A stretch of DNA of 64,000 nt from Drosophila pseudoobscura (GCF_009870125.1 NC_046683.1:7936001-8000000); one strand, 5' to 3'. Positions 44,400-56,486 are shown, counted from the first letter of the stretch. The notes: generated by a model from the sequence alone, not told the origin. Made by a program: numbers and translations.

Positions 44400-46056
44400 A
44401 TGCTCCGCCTCCCCCAATTACCTTCCGCTGATGGCCGACAGCTTTTCGCTTTGTTGTTTGTTTCTATTTTGTTTTTGTTTTTGTTTTAATAAATATAATG
44501 AATGCCAATTACGGAAATTGTTGTTACTGATAAAACTAGATGGGAAACGGTACGAGTAGGGGATAAACTGGCACCCCTGTTGATAGTGTATATACATATG
44601 TAGATTTATTATCGGACTTTGACTGTAATCCATTATAGTGCATAAATTGTACGGGTAAAACCTGTTAATCTGACACAAAAAATCAATTCTTTGTGAATTT
44701 TTTTTTTCGGTAGAATATATGCTGTATATATGCAAATATATGCTATGCAGGAGGTTTAACCAATTTTAATTAGTTAAACCAAATATATATATTTTTTTTA
44801 ATAGGTATACTGGTTTGTAAGTATAGCCTTTTCTTTTCACCTTTAATCTTACATTCACAATCAAATTTACATATTAAGGTACTTATCGTATGGCTATTAG
44901 GTTATAGGTTATATAACTATTGGTCTTAAATGACTTCGGAAAACTTTAATCAGCGCACAAGGGAACTGACATACCGGTATTCCGTACATATACATACATA
45001 TGTAGTAATGGTACTGGTCCTTACTGTTTACTTGACATCAGGTGTATTTCACATTTTACTACAGTCTAAATACATATACATTTTACAGGGGTCGAGTCGG
45101 GTCCCAAATGAACGATTTAATAATATTCAGAGCCACGAATTATGAGCTATATATGTATGTCTGCCAAGGAGAACTGCCTCTGCAAAGTAAAACATTAAAT
45201 GTTGGAATAGTGTATTTTAAAACATTCAATATATACAAATATTATTACCTCACAAGAGCATTCTTTTGTTGTATCATTCTGCTGCAGTTGCAGGGCATTT
45301 ATATCCACACCGATCGCCAACTTATCTATCATTACCCTTCACCTTGTATTAAATGAAATCTATGCATTGAATGAACCAAAAAATTAATGCTTTCTCTAGC
45401 AACTTTTTTTTAAGAAGCTTACTTTTGTAACTATAAGGTGTCCTTCCCACGTTAATGGTTTGAGCAAGTCATGTGGGTACTCGATGGGAAGCGATATTTA
45501 TCCAGGATGGTATACGCTTTCCCAACTTCACAAAACTTCTAAACTTAATTTAGCTATAGAGCTTGAATATTGCCTCTGTTGTAAGCTTATCTAGATGCAT
45601 TTGTAAGTTGAATTTACAATATGTATATACTTTATATAAAATATAAACACCAAGCTGCGCCTAGTTGCCACTTTCCACAAAAAAAAACCTTTTATCCAAG
45701 AGTGCAAGGAGATAATAGAGTATAGAATAGATTAGAATAATAGAATATAATAGAATCTCTATAATTGAAGATAAGATTAAGCAAAACGTAGAGGTTTTCC
45801 TTCAATTTGGTCCCCATCTGACGACTTCAGAAGACTTTCCGTAGTACTTGACGGCCGACTAACTTCTTAGAAAACAAAGTTCTACGAAAAAAATTTGAAG
45901 AGAAGAGCGTAGAATATTGAAGCCCAGATGCTATATGAATAAACGAAGGATTGTACGATATATAGAAACTAAACCCATAGCCCTTACTCGGAGGAGGTCT
46001 GTCTGTGGTTTTGAAAACCATCCAATGTATGTATACCAGAGCACGATCAAAAGCCG
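44400..46056. other. P450 3' UTR and intergenic DNA
   Basis: AATAAATATAATG near 44488 is the probable P450 poly(A) signal. The rest is AT-rich with no supported gene. Confidence 0.4.
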
Positions 46057-46270
46057 GGTATTGGTGGGAGAATAAGACGCAGGACTGTTGGAGTCTGAGA
46101 AGCACTCATAGTCAGTCATGAAAATAGAGGCAGAGAGTAAAGTTCCAGCAGACAACGAAAGCCAATCTCTTTTTTTGACTGGTGCGCCCTTTCTCTCTAC
46201 ACCTACATCCATCAGTGACTAAGATTGCTCGTCGGACTCTAATACCCCCATCGACTTATGCTCCAACCAA
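46057..46270. repeat. Foldback unit A
   Basis: Left arm ...AATAAGACGCAGGACTG...CAGAGAGTAAAGTTCCAGC pairs with right arm ...GCGCCCTTTCTCTCTACACC...CGACTTATGCTCCAACC. Loop lies near 46158-46168. Arms of about 100 bp are diverged. Confidence 0.6.
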
Positions 46271-46308
46271 TACCAACATCAATGCCAACATCAATGCCAA
46301 TACGTATA

Positions 46309-46522
46309 CTGATTGGGAGCACAAATCCTTAAAGGAGTCCGAATTCTGAACAACACGCACAGTTAGTGATCAAGTCAAAGGTGGAAAGTAAAGTTCCATC
46401 AAACAACGAAAGCGTTCACGCTTTTGTCGAATGGTGGAGCCCTGATTTCCACCTCAAACTCGAACACTATCTGCCAGTGCTGCCCAGAATCTGTTCCCAT
46501 GACTTAAGTCTCAATCAATCAG
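46309..46522. repeat. Foldback unit B
   Basis: The centre is AAAGCGTTCACGCTTT, a near-perfect palindrome. Stems include AAGGTGGAAAGTAAAGTTCC against GGAGCCCTGATTTCCACC, and outer CTGATTGGGAGC against AATCAATCAG. Confidence 0.65.
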
Positions 46523-46686
46523 TATGCAATCAGGCAGGGTCCGGCTTTCACTTTCACCAAAAAATTTCCGACTTACTTTTGAAAGCGAACCAATTGTCGA
46601 TCCCGTTTTCACAAACTTTTTGTACAACCTGAGACCTTTGAAAATTAATGTTTTATAAGTAAGCGCAACCCTAATGGACAAATTTG

Positions 46687-46893
46687 ATTGGAGCATTAGT
46701 CCTGGAGACGCCTAGATTCAGAGGAACAGTGACAGGTAGTGTTGGGGTTAGATGCGGAGAGTAAAATACCAGTCGATAACGAAAGCAATTTCTTTGGCTA
46801 CGTGCAGGGATTTTTCTCTCCATCTCTAACTCCAATACTAACTGTGAATGTTCATCAGAATCCAGACGGCTACATGACTCATGCTCCAACCAA
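46687..46893. repeat. Foldback unit C
   Basis: The outer arms match well: GATTGGAGCATTAGTCCTGG against CATGACTCATGCTCCAACC. The inner arm TAGTGTTGGGGTTAGATGCG pairs with CATCTCTAACTCCAATACTA. Loop near CGAAAGCAATTTCTTTGG. Confidence 0.7.
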
Positions 46894-46961
46894 AAACCAA
46901 TGAATACGTGAAGTTTGAAGTATATTTTGTATATAGTTAAGGGGTTTCTTTCAAGAATTAC

Positions 46962-47268
46962 CATCAGAGTTAAGCTTACCTTTTTCCATACAACTCTAGT
47001 ATGCTATACTTTGTTTTGAAGGACCTTGCAGTTCTGAAAGGCAAACAAATGCAGCTATCGATGGGCTTCAAAAACCTTATAGCTAAAACTTGCTGTCTGC
47101 ACTTGAAATCTGAATATTTCCCAGACGGTAAGTTGGAGCCATAAAGTCTTTTAAACCGACCGATAGTTGCATTCACAAGCTTTTCAGAACTGCAAAGTGC
47201 TTTAAAACAAAGTTTAGCATATTCGAGTTGTATGGAAAAAGGCTCGCTTACCTCTGAACTAAAAATTT
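46962..47268. repeat. Long foldback E (about 307 bp)
   Basis: Left arm 46962-47105 and right arm 47115-47268 align nearly without gaps: CTTTTTCCATACAACTC against GAGTTGTATGGAAAAAG, then CTTTGTTTTGAAGG against CTTTAAAACAAAG, GCAGTTCTGAAAG against CTTTTCAGAACTGC, and GCAGCTATCGATGG against CCGATAGTTGC. Roughly three quarters of positions pair. The arms may reach weakly to 46937 and 47290. A 100-codon minus-strand frame across it is probably a by-product. Confidence 0.75.
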
Positions 47269-47329
47269 TTGAGCCCAATTTACGATCAGTGAAAATTTAT
47301 TTGATGCCAGTAAAAAAGAGGGAAAATTT

Positions 47330-47547
47330 TGTGGAACAGATCCACAAGTCCTGCAGGCAGTTGGAGACTGGGGAACACTAACAGAGATAGGCGTTGAAGT
47401 CAGAGACGGAGAGAAAAATGGCAGCCGTCGCACGAAAGCCTTTACTTTAGCTGAACGGTGCCATTCTACTCTCCATCTGAAACCCCAACACTATCTGTTA
47501 TTGTCCCTCAAAAACCAACTGCCCCAAGACCTACATATGCTCCCAAA
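47330..47547. repeat. Foldback unit D
   Basis: Left arm GACGGAGAGAAAAATGGCAG and CGAAAGCCTTTAC, right arm AAGTAAAGGC-complement CTTTACTTTAGC and GTGCCATTCTACTCTCCATC. The outer arms match GGAACAGATCCACAAGTCC against ACCTACATATGCTCC. Confidence 0.65.
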
Positions 47548-50500
47548 TAAAATAGATACAAATCGTGCAATATTTAAAGTAAGATCGGGGCATTCATTGT
47601 CAAACCATTTGAGCAGCTCGTAACATTATTTGGAATCATTTTTTGGGAACGTACACACAACTTTCCGGCACTCAAGCGGCACTACTTGAAGCAAGTATCA
47701 AAAATAAATCAAATCACGGAGAAACCGCAGACAAAAAGTCAGCTCAAGCTCTGCTCTCGAGAATGGCTCTCGCAATAACCCTTGCCGCATTACGCATTTT
47801 GTACACGGGCGCTTCCCACTTCCTGGTGGAGCGCTTAATACATCACATAAAGGAGGAAATAATCTGCGTTTATAGGCGGATGGTGGGGGGTGGTTATACG
47901 GAACTCGCTTTTGTGGCCATCGCCATGTTGGGGACATTTGACCTTATCGAGGAGCATGAGAATCCAGCACTATTTTTGGCCACTCCTTTCGCACAAGTAC
48001 ACCACGATCGTTTGATGTTGAACTAAAATGAAGAACTCATTTTCGGCATATTCATCAATTTATCAGAAAAGCCCTCCTATATGTATATAAGGGATCAAAT
48101 TGTCAGCAAAATTGGTCAAAGAATTGAATATTTAAGTTTTTGTAATAAACAAAATTGAATTCAGTGATTAATGTCACATAATCCCGCTTCAGATGAATAT
48201 GCTTTACTTTAAGTTCATGGCATGGAATGTGTCTTTAATTTTGGGAATTATCCTCCTTGAGTAATACTCGTACTCGAATCATCCCATCCAATCAACACTC
48301 GCAGGGCTACTCCTAATTCAAACTGAAGTGCCACTAAAGGCATCGCACTTTGCATTCCGTAAATCCGGAAAGCCAAAAAAGAAAACCTCCACGTTTGCTA
48401 AATGATATTATTTGATATTATCTCTGCAGGATAATGGAATTATAGAAAGACTTATATTTAGAGGAAATTCTGTAATGATTCTGTGATGATTCTGTGATAT
48501 TATCCTCGCTGAATAGTTGAATTTCGGAAAGACTTAATTTTGTAAACCAAACTAAATTAATGCATCATACTTATTGGCTCTTAAATCGAAATGTTATTTA
48601 AATATAGAGATACATGCTTATGAGTAATGTGTAATACGTACATATGTGTAATATGAGGGTCTGTGGTATACTATATTAAGCGTAAAATGCACCCTTATGT
48701 GTCGGTATGTACAAAATGTCGAGAACATCTCTAGAAAGGACTAGTTTAGGTACTCGTAGATTAACGTATTTCAAATAAGTACTTAAAAAAATACTTATAA
48801 CAGATAAGGTAAATATATATGCTCTTGAAGGTGTAGATATATAGATATTTACTAGATGTTTTTTAAAGCGAGGGAATAAGCTTTAAGTAAATAACCAAAT
48901 TATATGAATATATAGTATTCAAGGTAGATAAAGAAAGGTAGTAAAAACATGCATGAATATGTGCTTAATATAATTGCATTAGCCATAAGCTTTGGTGTTT
49001 ATGTTTATGTAATTGATGGCTTAAATGCTTGGGTATACTCGGATACAAACAGCAGTGCAAATTCTTTAAGCAAAATCAATATTGAAAGTAAGGGAAGAAG
49101 GTATTAAGTTCCTTAATTGTGGCATAAATAATATATGTGCTAAATGTGCCCACCTGTTGGCTAGTAGCATATCTACAAATATATGTATTTGCAAATCTAA
49201 TAGTGGTAATCAGATAAACAACATCGGATATCAACATTCAGCAGAGCTTTTGCAAGACGCAATTAAATATATATACTACCATAAGTATGTATATATGACC
49301 TATGCCTAGCAGAAATGCATTTGATATGGGACTGAAACTTGTAAAACTAGCATTACCTCACACATATAAAAATAACTTCCATAGAATCCTAGATAGACAC
49401 ACACTAAGGTAGTTTAATTTGATTTGAATGAATGAAGCGGGAAGGAATAACATTGTAGCTTTTTTGAGGCGAGTGCATTGTGTACTTGCGGTAACTATGG
49501 TTACAAATCCCTCGCAGACCCAGTGCTGGGGGCCATCCCCTGCTCGGCAATGTTGCAGCATGTGGGAGGGCCCCCCTCCGCCCTCCGCCCTCCGCCCTCC
49601 TTTCCTGTTTCTGCTGCTGTCGTCTGTAATTTCGGATTGTGGTTTCAGGAGCTGATGTTCACTTTACTTCACAATTTGGTGATGGGTGTATGTGGGATGT
49701 GCAATTTGGTGCTGCTTGGGCAAGCTTCTAGCTTCCTAAAATATTCTGGAAAATCGTTGTCAAACCAATTATTGTGTGCATATTTAATAAAACTCCCACT
49801 CACTTTTTTAGTTTTTTAATCAGCAATTTGTATAGCTTCCATTTGAAATGATTAGTAAGTTTTGGATCAAATATGTTGTTGACTGTAAATATTTTTGGTT
49901 TGTATTTATCATACTTATTTAGTACGTCTAATACCTACGTTTTGATTTTTTGGTGTGTTTAAAGGCCTTTACATATATTGAGGTGGCCTTTTTGGCCGAC
50001 GATGGCATCGTTGGACAGTTTTGGAACTTTTCCAAATAATTTTTAAGTGTTAAAACTTTTTTTTGTAAATATTTTTTGGCTTTTTCTTACATTTTTCTTT
50101 AATGTCTACTTATTTGAATTTATTTTGTAAGCGCCATTAATTATTCCTTGATATTATTTTATTTAAACTTTTTTCATAAATACTTGTTGCTTTGCTTTTT
50201 ATATACCGAATATATATTTAATTTAATATATTTAAATTGGTAGAATTTTTAATTTCCTTTGACCTTTTTCCAATTTATTCATTTGCTGCACATGTTTTTT
50301 TGTTTATTTTAAAATTGAATGTTATTCCCTTTTTTCAAAATATTTCACTTGATTTTAAAATTTGCATTGATTGATTTATTGCGAGATGCATTTTTGGGCC
50401 AAGCGATTTTGTCCGAAACCACGTGTTGTTTGTTACGCAAGAGCTTTACGTTTGAATATTGCATTAATGGAACTTCATTAGCCAATTGGGGGCTATTTTC

Positions 50501-51367
50501 ACATTTCTAACAGGTGAAAGCTTTTTGCTGAACTTTTGGCGGCTGAGGTTCGCTTTTCTTTTCGCCAGTTAAAGTTTTTGGTTATTCACGGCGAAAAGGG
50601 GTCTGGTCTGGTCTGGTCTGGTCTAGGCTCTGCTTTCGTCGAGGCTCTGCAACTGAATGAACGCTTCCCTTCCTGGCGTTATACTTTCCCCCTTGGCCCG
50701 GGCTGTGCCTGGCCTTTGCTTTGATTCGCCCACGACCGAGATTCGTATCCGCACCGAGAGTATGCTAGCGTATTACAGTTTGAGTATCCCGCAAGCCAAG
50801 GCTGATATATGATTCTGTATATGTGTGCGTGTGTGTGTGTGTGTACCTATGTGCAGTTGTGTGGTATATGTGTGTGTGTCTGCCTTTGTTTTTTGGCTTT
50901 TCATCCGACGACAACGCATCTGACGCATACGCCCGCACGCCTATCAACGGAACAGAGGGCAGGGGGCAGGGGGCCTGCTGCCCATTGCCCAAATAGCTGG
51001 CGTTGCACTTTTTGAATGTGATAATTGTGCCGCCAATGCGTTGGAATTTTTCGACTTTGCGTTGGGGTTGTGAAAAGATACAAAAGGGACATTAATTTAT
51101 TACGTATACATTTTAGTATTTAAATTAATATCAGGACAGCTTTGTAGTCCATAGTCAGGCATTTTTTGCGTTTAAATTTTGGGGGGCTTTATTATTAGAC
51201 TTCAACTTCAGTAGGTTATAGATTTTTTAAAACAATTTGGGAGCTTCAAAGATTAGCTAATATTTGATTTAAGTTTTCAATTCAATTCAATTTCGCATAA
51301 ATTTCACTCAAATAAAAAGAAACCATAAAGCTTACCTCACTTTTATATGGATTTTAATTGTTAAACT

Positions 51368-51556
51368 TTATAGATTATTTTTGCTTTTGAATTTGAAGTA
51401 TTTATTCCAATACTTCCAAGTGTTCAATTCGCTGTTTTTCACTTTCCCTTCTTTTAAGCTAGATGTTTCACTTGGGTTGAAGTTTGGAACTGGATTGAAT
51501 TCTTTCTTGTGCGATTCCATCCTCTGAACCTCGGCTTTGGCCAAGCAGCGGCCCAT
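51368..51556 (-). CDS. Possible small protein (62 aa), unrecognised
   Basis: ATG-initiated frame of 62 codons, starting MGRCLAKAEVQRMESHKK and ending in Lys/Phe/Asn-rich sequence. Composition is hydrophilic and not low complexity, unlike neighbouring chance frames. No signal peptide, no recognised domain, no promoter evidence. It may be a young gene or chance. Confidence 0.2.
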   Translation of the reverse strand: MGRCLAKAEVQRMESHKKEFNPVPNFNPSETSSLKEGKVKNSELNTWKYWNKYFKFKSKNNL

Positions 51557-52779
51557 GTGAATGGAGTTCTACATAAGATCGTACACTGCGCGTCATTAAA
51601 ATAGCGCCCGCCTTAACACCACAGTGTGTGGGGGCTATACTGATCAGATTTTATCTACTTGATTAACTTTATCAACTTAATTGGAAAATAATTAAAATAT
51701 TCTCATAATGTACGTAGTAGTCTTTATTAATATTTTTTAAGATGATTTATTAAGAGTCCTAAAGAACAAAAATTTGGTTTTGAAGAGGCGCTAAGATGAC
51801 GATATCCCTATGAACGTTCATGTGATCTATCTAGTTGTTTATATTAGTTTTGGTATTGGTATGTACATATGTATATGCTTCGGAGCTTCGGATGGGAGTC
51901 GTACCATATGCAGCATCAAATTACGAGCTTTGGCCCTGGCACGGCTTTTAGGGAACAGCCGCGAAGAAAGCTCGGGAGAGCGGCGTGCCTATGAGCCTCT
52001 GATTGGTCAGACTTACATATGTATGTGTAGGTGTTATACGGCGATCCAAAAGTGTTATACAAAACCGGGGAGAATTCAAGCCAGGTCTTACATATATGTA
52101 CATACATACATACGTGCGTACGAGAGTACCCTTGAAGTACCCTTGACGTGCGCTTGAAGTACCCTTAGGATCTTTATCACTTTCAAGGGGATCTAAGTAT
52201 GCGAATATATGGTTCATGAGTACACAGGTCATTTGTCGGAATCGGACAGATCGGACAGATATAGTTGTCCCTTACCCTTATTTTTATTAAGAGGCAAAAA
52301 ATTATATATACCTGCCTATTTAGCACAGTAAGGGCTCCTACGATTTTCATAAAATTTTGTTATTCGCCTTGGGGACCAATATATGTTTCGGATATCCCAA
52401 GCTTCCTCCTTCGCCATGAGCAGTCGTCACCTGCCATTTTCTGTAGATTTACACTAGGACCATACAAAATAATTATAAAGTATTGTAAAATCACCAACAT
52501 TAAAAACATACTGAAAATTGTACAGTGTAAATATATTCTATGCTAAAGGACACCCACAAACCGTCTAAAATGATTTTTTAAGGTAAACAATGGAAAGTTT
52601 TGCTGTTTGTAGGTTCCCCATTCTGTTCATGGGATCATCGGCTTGGAAATATAGCATAGCCTTCGAAATGATTTACAAATATACAGATCAGATATACAAA
52701 TGTAAACCCATGTATCTACGAGTATGTCTGAAGGTATGTTTCTATACACCTCCGCATCGTGTCGCAGTGAAATAGAAGT

Positions 52780-53760
52780 GTGGGAACCGGAGCCCCGGCG
52801 ACTGATAACTGGAAAAATGTCCCCCTTTCTACGATAGATTCGGTTACCAAATGGGTACTGTATCTATATCAGAAAATGACTAGTCAGCGAAAATTACCCT
52901 TTTTCCGAGACTTCAATCATCGGATGTTTGGATGATGCCATTTTAATTTCCTTTCCCTTGCCCCCCCCGGGGTGAGTGCTCCAAGCTCCAAGCTCACTGA
53001 GCTGCTGAAAATATTTCTGCAGAATAAATACATACGACAGACTATCAAAATATGTTAACACTCCAAAAGTGTCTATGGAGCACGTTGTTATTGCCTCATC
53101 GACCATAGGGGATCGAAGTGATGATTAGGTAATGATGATTTTTGGAAAAGAAGGCACTTCAGATCATATTACTCGTATTTATGGTGAATCGTAGCGACTC
53201 CCAAATAAACAGCCTCACTGGAGAATAAACAATTTCACTTGAGAACCGAATGAAGGTGCCATTCAGGGTGGGGGCCAGCGGGCATAAGAAAGGAGTCAAA
53301 GAATATTACTCATTTGGTTGGAATCTTTCCAACATCTTTTCTTAAATAAAGTTCGAGTCGAAAGGCCCTTTGACCGAATAACTCCGTGAGGCCGCAAGGA
53401 AGCCACTGTTAGATGGAAATACTTACGGTGCTGGGCGATTATGTTGGGAGTCTGGGATACTAATCCCCGGGAGAAAAATCAGTATACTCTCCAAAAAAGT
53501 ATGGCATAGTATAGAAAAGTATATCTACATTTACGAGTATGTCTGTAGTAAATGTCGTAAATATAGCCATGGCGAAGCCAGACTACTAGTCAGCGAATAG
53601 TCGCCCCTTTGAAGCTTCGTTCCCCTCTTTATTGGATGATTGCTACGATAGATTTGGATTCCCAATGGGTACCGTACCGGAAAAAAAATACATGAATACA
53701 TCAGACTACAAGTCAGTAAAAATTCCCCCTTTTCGAGACTGTCTTCAATGGAACTTTTAA
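52780..53760. repeat. Diverged duplicated blocks
   Basis: CTACGATAGATTCGGTTACC followed by AATGGGTACTGTA (about 52832-52862) recurs as CTACGATAGATTTGGATTCC and AATGGGTACCGTA (about 53642-53675). The following GACTAGTCAGCGAAAATTACC (52877) resembles CTACAAGTCAGTAAAAATTCC (53706) and ACTACTAGTCAGCGAATAGTC (53580). At least two, perhaps three, old copies. Confidence 0.5.
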
Positions 53761-53855
53761 TGGATAATTAACATCGAATCTGGGGAACAGCCATGTGTTC
53801 CTTTTTTAAATAGAATTTCCCTGAAATCAAAATAGAAAGATACTGTGGGAAGATG

Positions 53856-53941
53856 CATTTATTTAATCATCGATTTAGAAAGATTTTCTTGGAATTGACA
53901 TTTATTTAATCATCGATTTAGAGAGATTTTCTTGGAATTGA
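53856..53941. repeat. 43-bp tandem duplication
   Basis: Two copies of a 43-bp unit beginning CATTTATTTAATCATCGATT, differing at one position (AAAGATT against GAGATTT context). A third partial, diverged copy starts near 53999 (CATTTATTTAATGACCGATT). Confidence 0.85.
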
Positions 53942-54056
53942 CATTGTAATTTTGTATCATTTTATTGTTTTTGTGTGTGTAGAAGATGCAGAAAGATTCA
54001 TTTATTTAATGACCGATTTATGGACTTTGCATCTTTATTTAGTTGTGAGAACTGTA

Positions 54057-54378
54057 TCATTTTTTAATAGATCCCTGAGCTTCCTTCAACAGCTTGATTT
54101 TGTTGGAAAGTACATCCATCTGCCGTTTATTTTCTGCCAGACCTTTTGTCATGTCCTCTTGTATCTTTTGCTTTTGAAGAGCTTCTTCTCTGGTCGTCGT
54201 AGCACGTTCGTCAAAAGTTTGCTTAATTTCGGCCATAGATTTCTTTACGCGTTCCTGCCGAGCGTAGAAAGACATCTCAGGCTTTTCCTTTTAATTTTTT
54301 TTTTTTATAGATTGTAGATCTATTAACTTTAAAGATTCAAGGGTTTTACACACTTACATCATTGTTTTTGGACCACAT
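54057..54378 (-). CDS. Small coiled-coil protein (83 aa), unrecognised
   Basis: Proposed exons 54358-54378 (MWSKNND) and 54057-54287 joined by a GTAAGT...AAAAG intron of 70 bp, in frame, giving an 83-aa hydrophilic protein. If unspliced, the ATG at 54275 gives 72 aa starting MSFYARQERVKKS. Heptad-like spacing of Leu/Met/Ile runs from about residue 20 to the end (FDERATTTREEALQKQKIQE, NKIKLLKEAQGS), predicting one alpha-helix. The acceptor is preceded by an A-run rather than pyrimidines, which is poor, so the first exon is tentative. A stathmin-like look is only superficial; function unknown. Codon usage and lack of low complexity favour a real gene. Confidence 0.5.
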
Positions 54379-56486
54379 GATGGGGATATAGTAATGTTTG
54401 TCTTTACTTCTCTGGGTGTCAGCTAAGAATGACCGTCCGCTTGCCTGGTATCTCTTACCTATCGTTTCGCTATCGTCATTTACATCATATTCTTATCGAT
54501 ATTTTGCAATGGCATTTCTAATTACCATACGATAAACGTTTACCCTTCATTCTGTTATCAAGAAAAAAAATTTTCTATAATTTTAAGCTTGCTTTCCTTT
54601 GCGACGTTCAAAGTATACGATTTTCATTGCATCTTGAGCTTCTTAGATCTTAGTTTACAGAAAAATATGTGTCCTAAGGCACGAGTGTTCTTAGAGCTTC
54701 ACTTTAAAGATATGATAGATGTAGTATGTATTAAAGAATGTATCTAGGAAGCAAATTGTTTTTTGGTTGCCCCTAAAAGATACTATGAAATCCTAACTTT
54801 TAGGAAAAAAAAGGTTGTTGGAAAATTGGAAAACAAGATACTTTAAAGAGGGAGAGATTATACTGGCAAATAACAGATGTAAGATACATTTATATTATGA
54901 GTTTGTTTGGACATTTTGAAGAGTCTAGTGGGACTTAAGAATCCAATTCAACGTGATCATGATTATCGAGAATATAACTCTATATTCTTTCCAATCTTTC
55001 TACAATTCTTGTCTCTTGTCTCCACTAATGTTGTGGTAAGTATCTCACTCATGAGGTGAGCTCTTTTCACAGAACCCCTTGCTTCTGATGAACACGATTC
55101 TAATTTTACGATAAAACACGACAAACATTTGTTAGTAGATATGTTTATTTGATTTGATTTATTTATCGTTTAATTTAGATTACACGCAAGAAGCTAATTT
55201 AATAATAAGTATCTTGTATCTTGTGGATTGTGAATGAGAGCCTATTCCGTTTTTTGTTGTTTATTTTTTATTACTGATCGATTACGCTAAGGATTAAGTA
55301 CATTTATGGGGTGTGTCTTGGACGGATTAGTATTACGTTATGCGCAAAAAAAATATAATATTATATATATATAAGGATAGGGAGGATAATCGTCAAAAGT
55401 ATTGAGTGTTTCCCTCTGGAGGGAAACCATTCTGGAAGCCCGCATATTCTGATCATATTCTGATATCTGATCTTCTGCCGTGTCGTGTGTTCAATTAGGA
55501 AAGTGTTTTCAAGTCGCAGTGGATTCTGGATGCTGGCATCTTTATCCCGTATCTTCTAGCTTTATTCTGTAGTAATACTTTTATTTCAAACCTGTGGAAC
55601 CCCTCTCTCACATTGGGGGCGCGTGTGGTAGATCTTTTCGTTTTTGTGCGTGTGGCAGTTGCCCCAAAAACCCTGTGTCTGTGTGTGTGTGTGTGTGTGG
55701 TAGGGCTGGATTCTGGACTCTGTATATACACATCATATATAGTATATACATACATTAGTAACTAGAAAGTCGTGAGTATATGCATTCGACAGGGTGGACA
55801 ACATAATATTCTAATACAAAAAAACATTTCCTTCCCCTTTCTCTTCCCCATTGTGACAATATATTTCCCATCGAAAGCGGCAGCATAAGATTTTATACGA
55901 ACTATATGTATCATCTAAATTGGAAATTTTCCCCATGCTCTCTATCTCTCTCGCTCTCCCTCTCTGGCTGGCTGGCTGGCTGGCTTTCTCTATCTCTTTC
56001 TCATTCGGAGCTGGGTGTTTCAGAACACAAAAGTTTCGTTTGTTCAGTTATTCCACTGTTATTCATTTCCACTGATTAGAAACCCATTATGGGAACCTGG
56101 AACTCATCCGCTTTGAACTGACATTTTCGGGGGTTTCGTTTCATTTCGTTTCTTGCAGTTATTTTTAATGTCAGGCAATTGTAATTGGCACGTTTTTTGT
56201 TTTGTTAATTATTGTAAGGATATATAATCGTCTACGACCTATGGAATGTGCGAGAGCCTACATATATCTGTATATGTGAACCATGTTGAAGGATTGGATT
56301 GGATCCGAGCTCGAGCAGAAGGGCCAGACACCCCACGGACGCGTCCTGCGCCTTCCTGCTGGAGCTCGTGGCTCGTGACCCTCCTCCCTTCCCTTTCCTT
56401 TCCTTTCCGGTGCGCTGATTTTTTAGTCGATTGTTAGTAGAAGTGACTAATCGAAAGGCGGCTCTGGCTCTGTTTGGGAGCGGCTT
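54379..56486. other. Intergenic DNA and probable 3' UTR of the ZP-N gene
   Basis: No gene seen. A (GT)n array lies at about 55679-55699 and CT-rich repeats at about 55938-55985, including GGCTGGCTGGCTGGCTGG. The minus strand carries AATAAA-type signals near 55150, so the upstream gene's 3' UTR may extend up to about 1.3 kb. Confidence 0.4.

Larger units (their letters stand above)
46057..47547. ncRNA. Candidate hairpin-RNA locus: five foldback units in tandem
   Basis: About 1.5 kb made almost wholly of inverted repeats. Four units of about 205-218 bp (46057-46270, 46309-46522, 46687-46893, 47330-47547) share a common stem whose left arm includes TAGTGTTGGGGTT, GGAGAGTAAAATNCCA and AACGAAAGC, and whose right arm is its imperfect reverse complement. 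A fifth, longer foldback of different sequence lies at 46962-47268. Units are spaced 38-165 bp apart. Layout resembles Drosophila hpRNA loci such as hp-CG4068, whose tandem hairpins feed Dicer-2 endo-siRNAs. Transcription and processing are inferred, strand is unknown. Alternatives: amplified MITE or an old foldback transposon. Confidence 0.5.
47548..54056. other. Gene-poor intergenic DNA with local duplications
   Basis: About 6.5 kb, AT-rich. Contents: duplicated GATTCTGTGATGATTCTGTG near 48470-48500, CCGCCCT heptamers at about 49575-49600, GGTCT pentamers at about 50599-50623, a GT repeat near 50826-50842, diverged blocks at 52780-52925 and 53560-53760, and a 43-bp tandem pair at 53856-53941. 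Frames at 47643-48026 (TTG start) and 49428-49819 are not convincing. Confidence 0.4.

Noticed and set aside
46976-47278. 100-codon minus-strand frame across the long foldback
   Set aside because: It spans both arms of an inverted repeat, so its two halves are complementary at the DNA level; better explained as a by-product of the hairpin.
46057-47547. FB-type foldback transposon
   Set aside because: Such elements have two long terminal inverted repeats built of short tandem units flanking a loop. Here there are several independent short hairpins in series. Kept only as an alternative.
47643-48026. 127-codon frame next to the hairpin array
   Set aside because: It starts at TTG, has no recognisable domain, and the ATG-initiated part is only 87 codons. 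No promoter or splice evidence.
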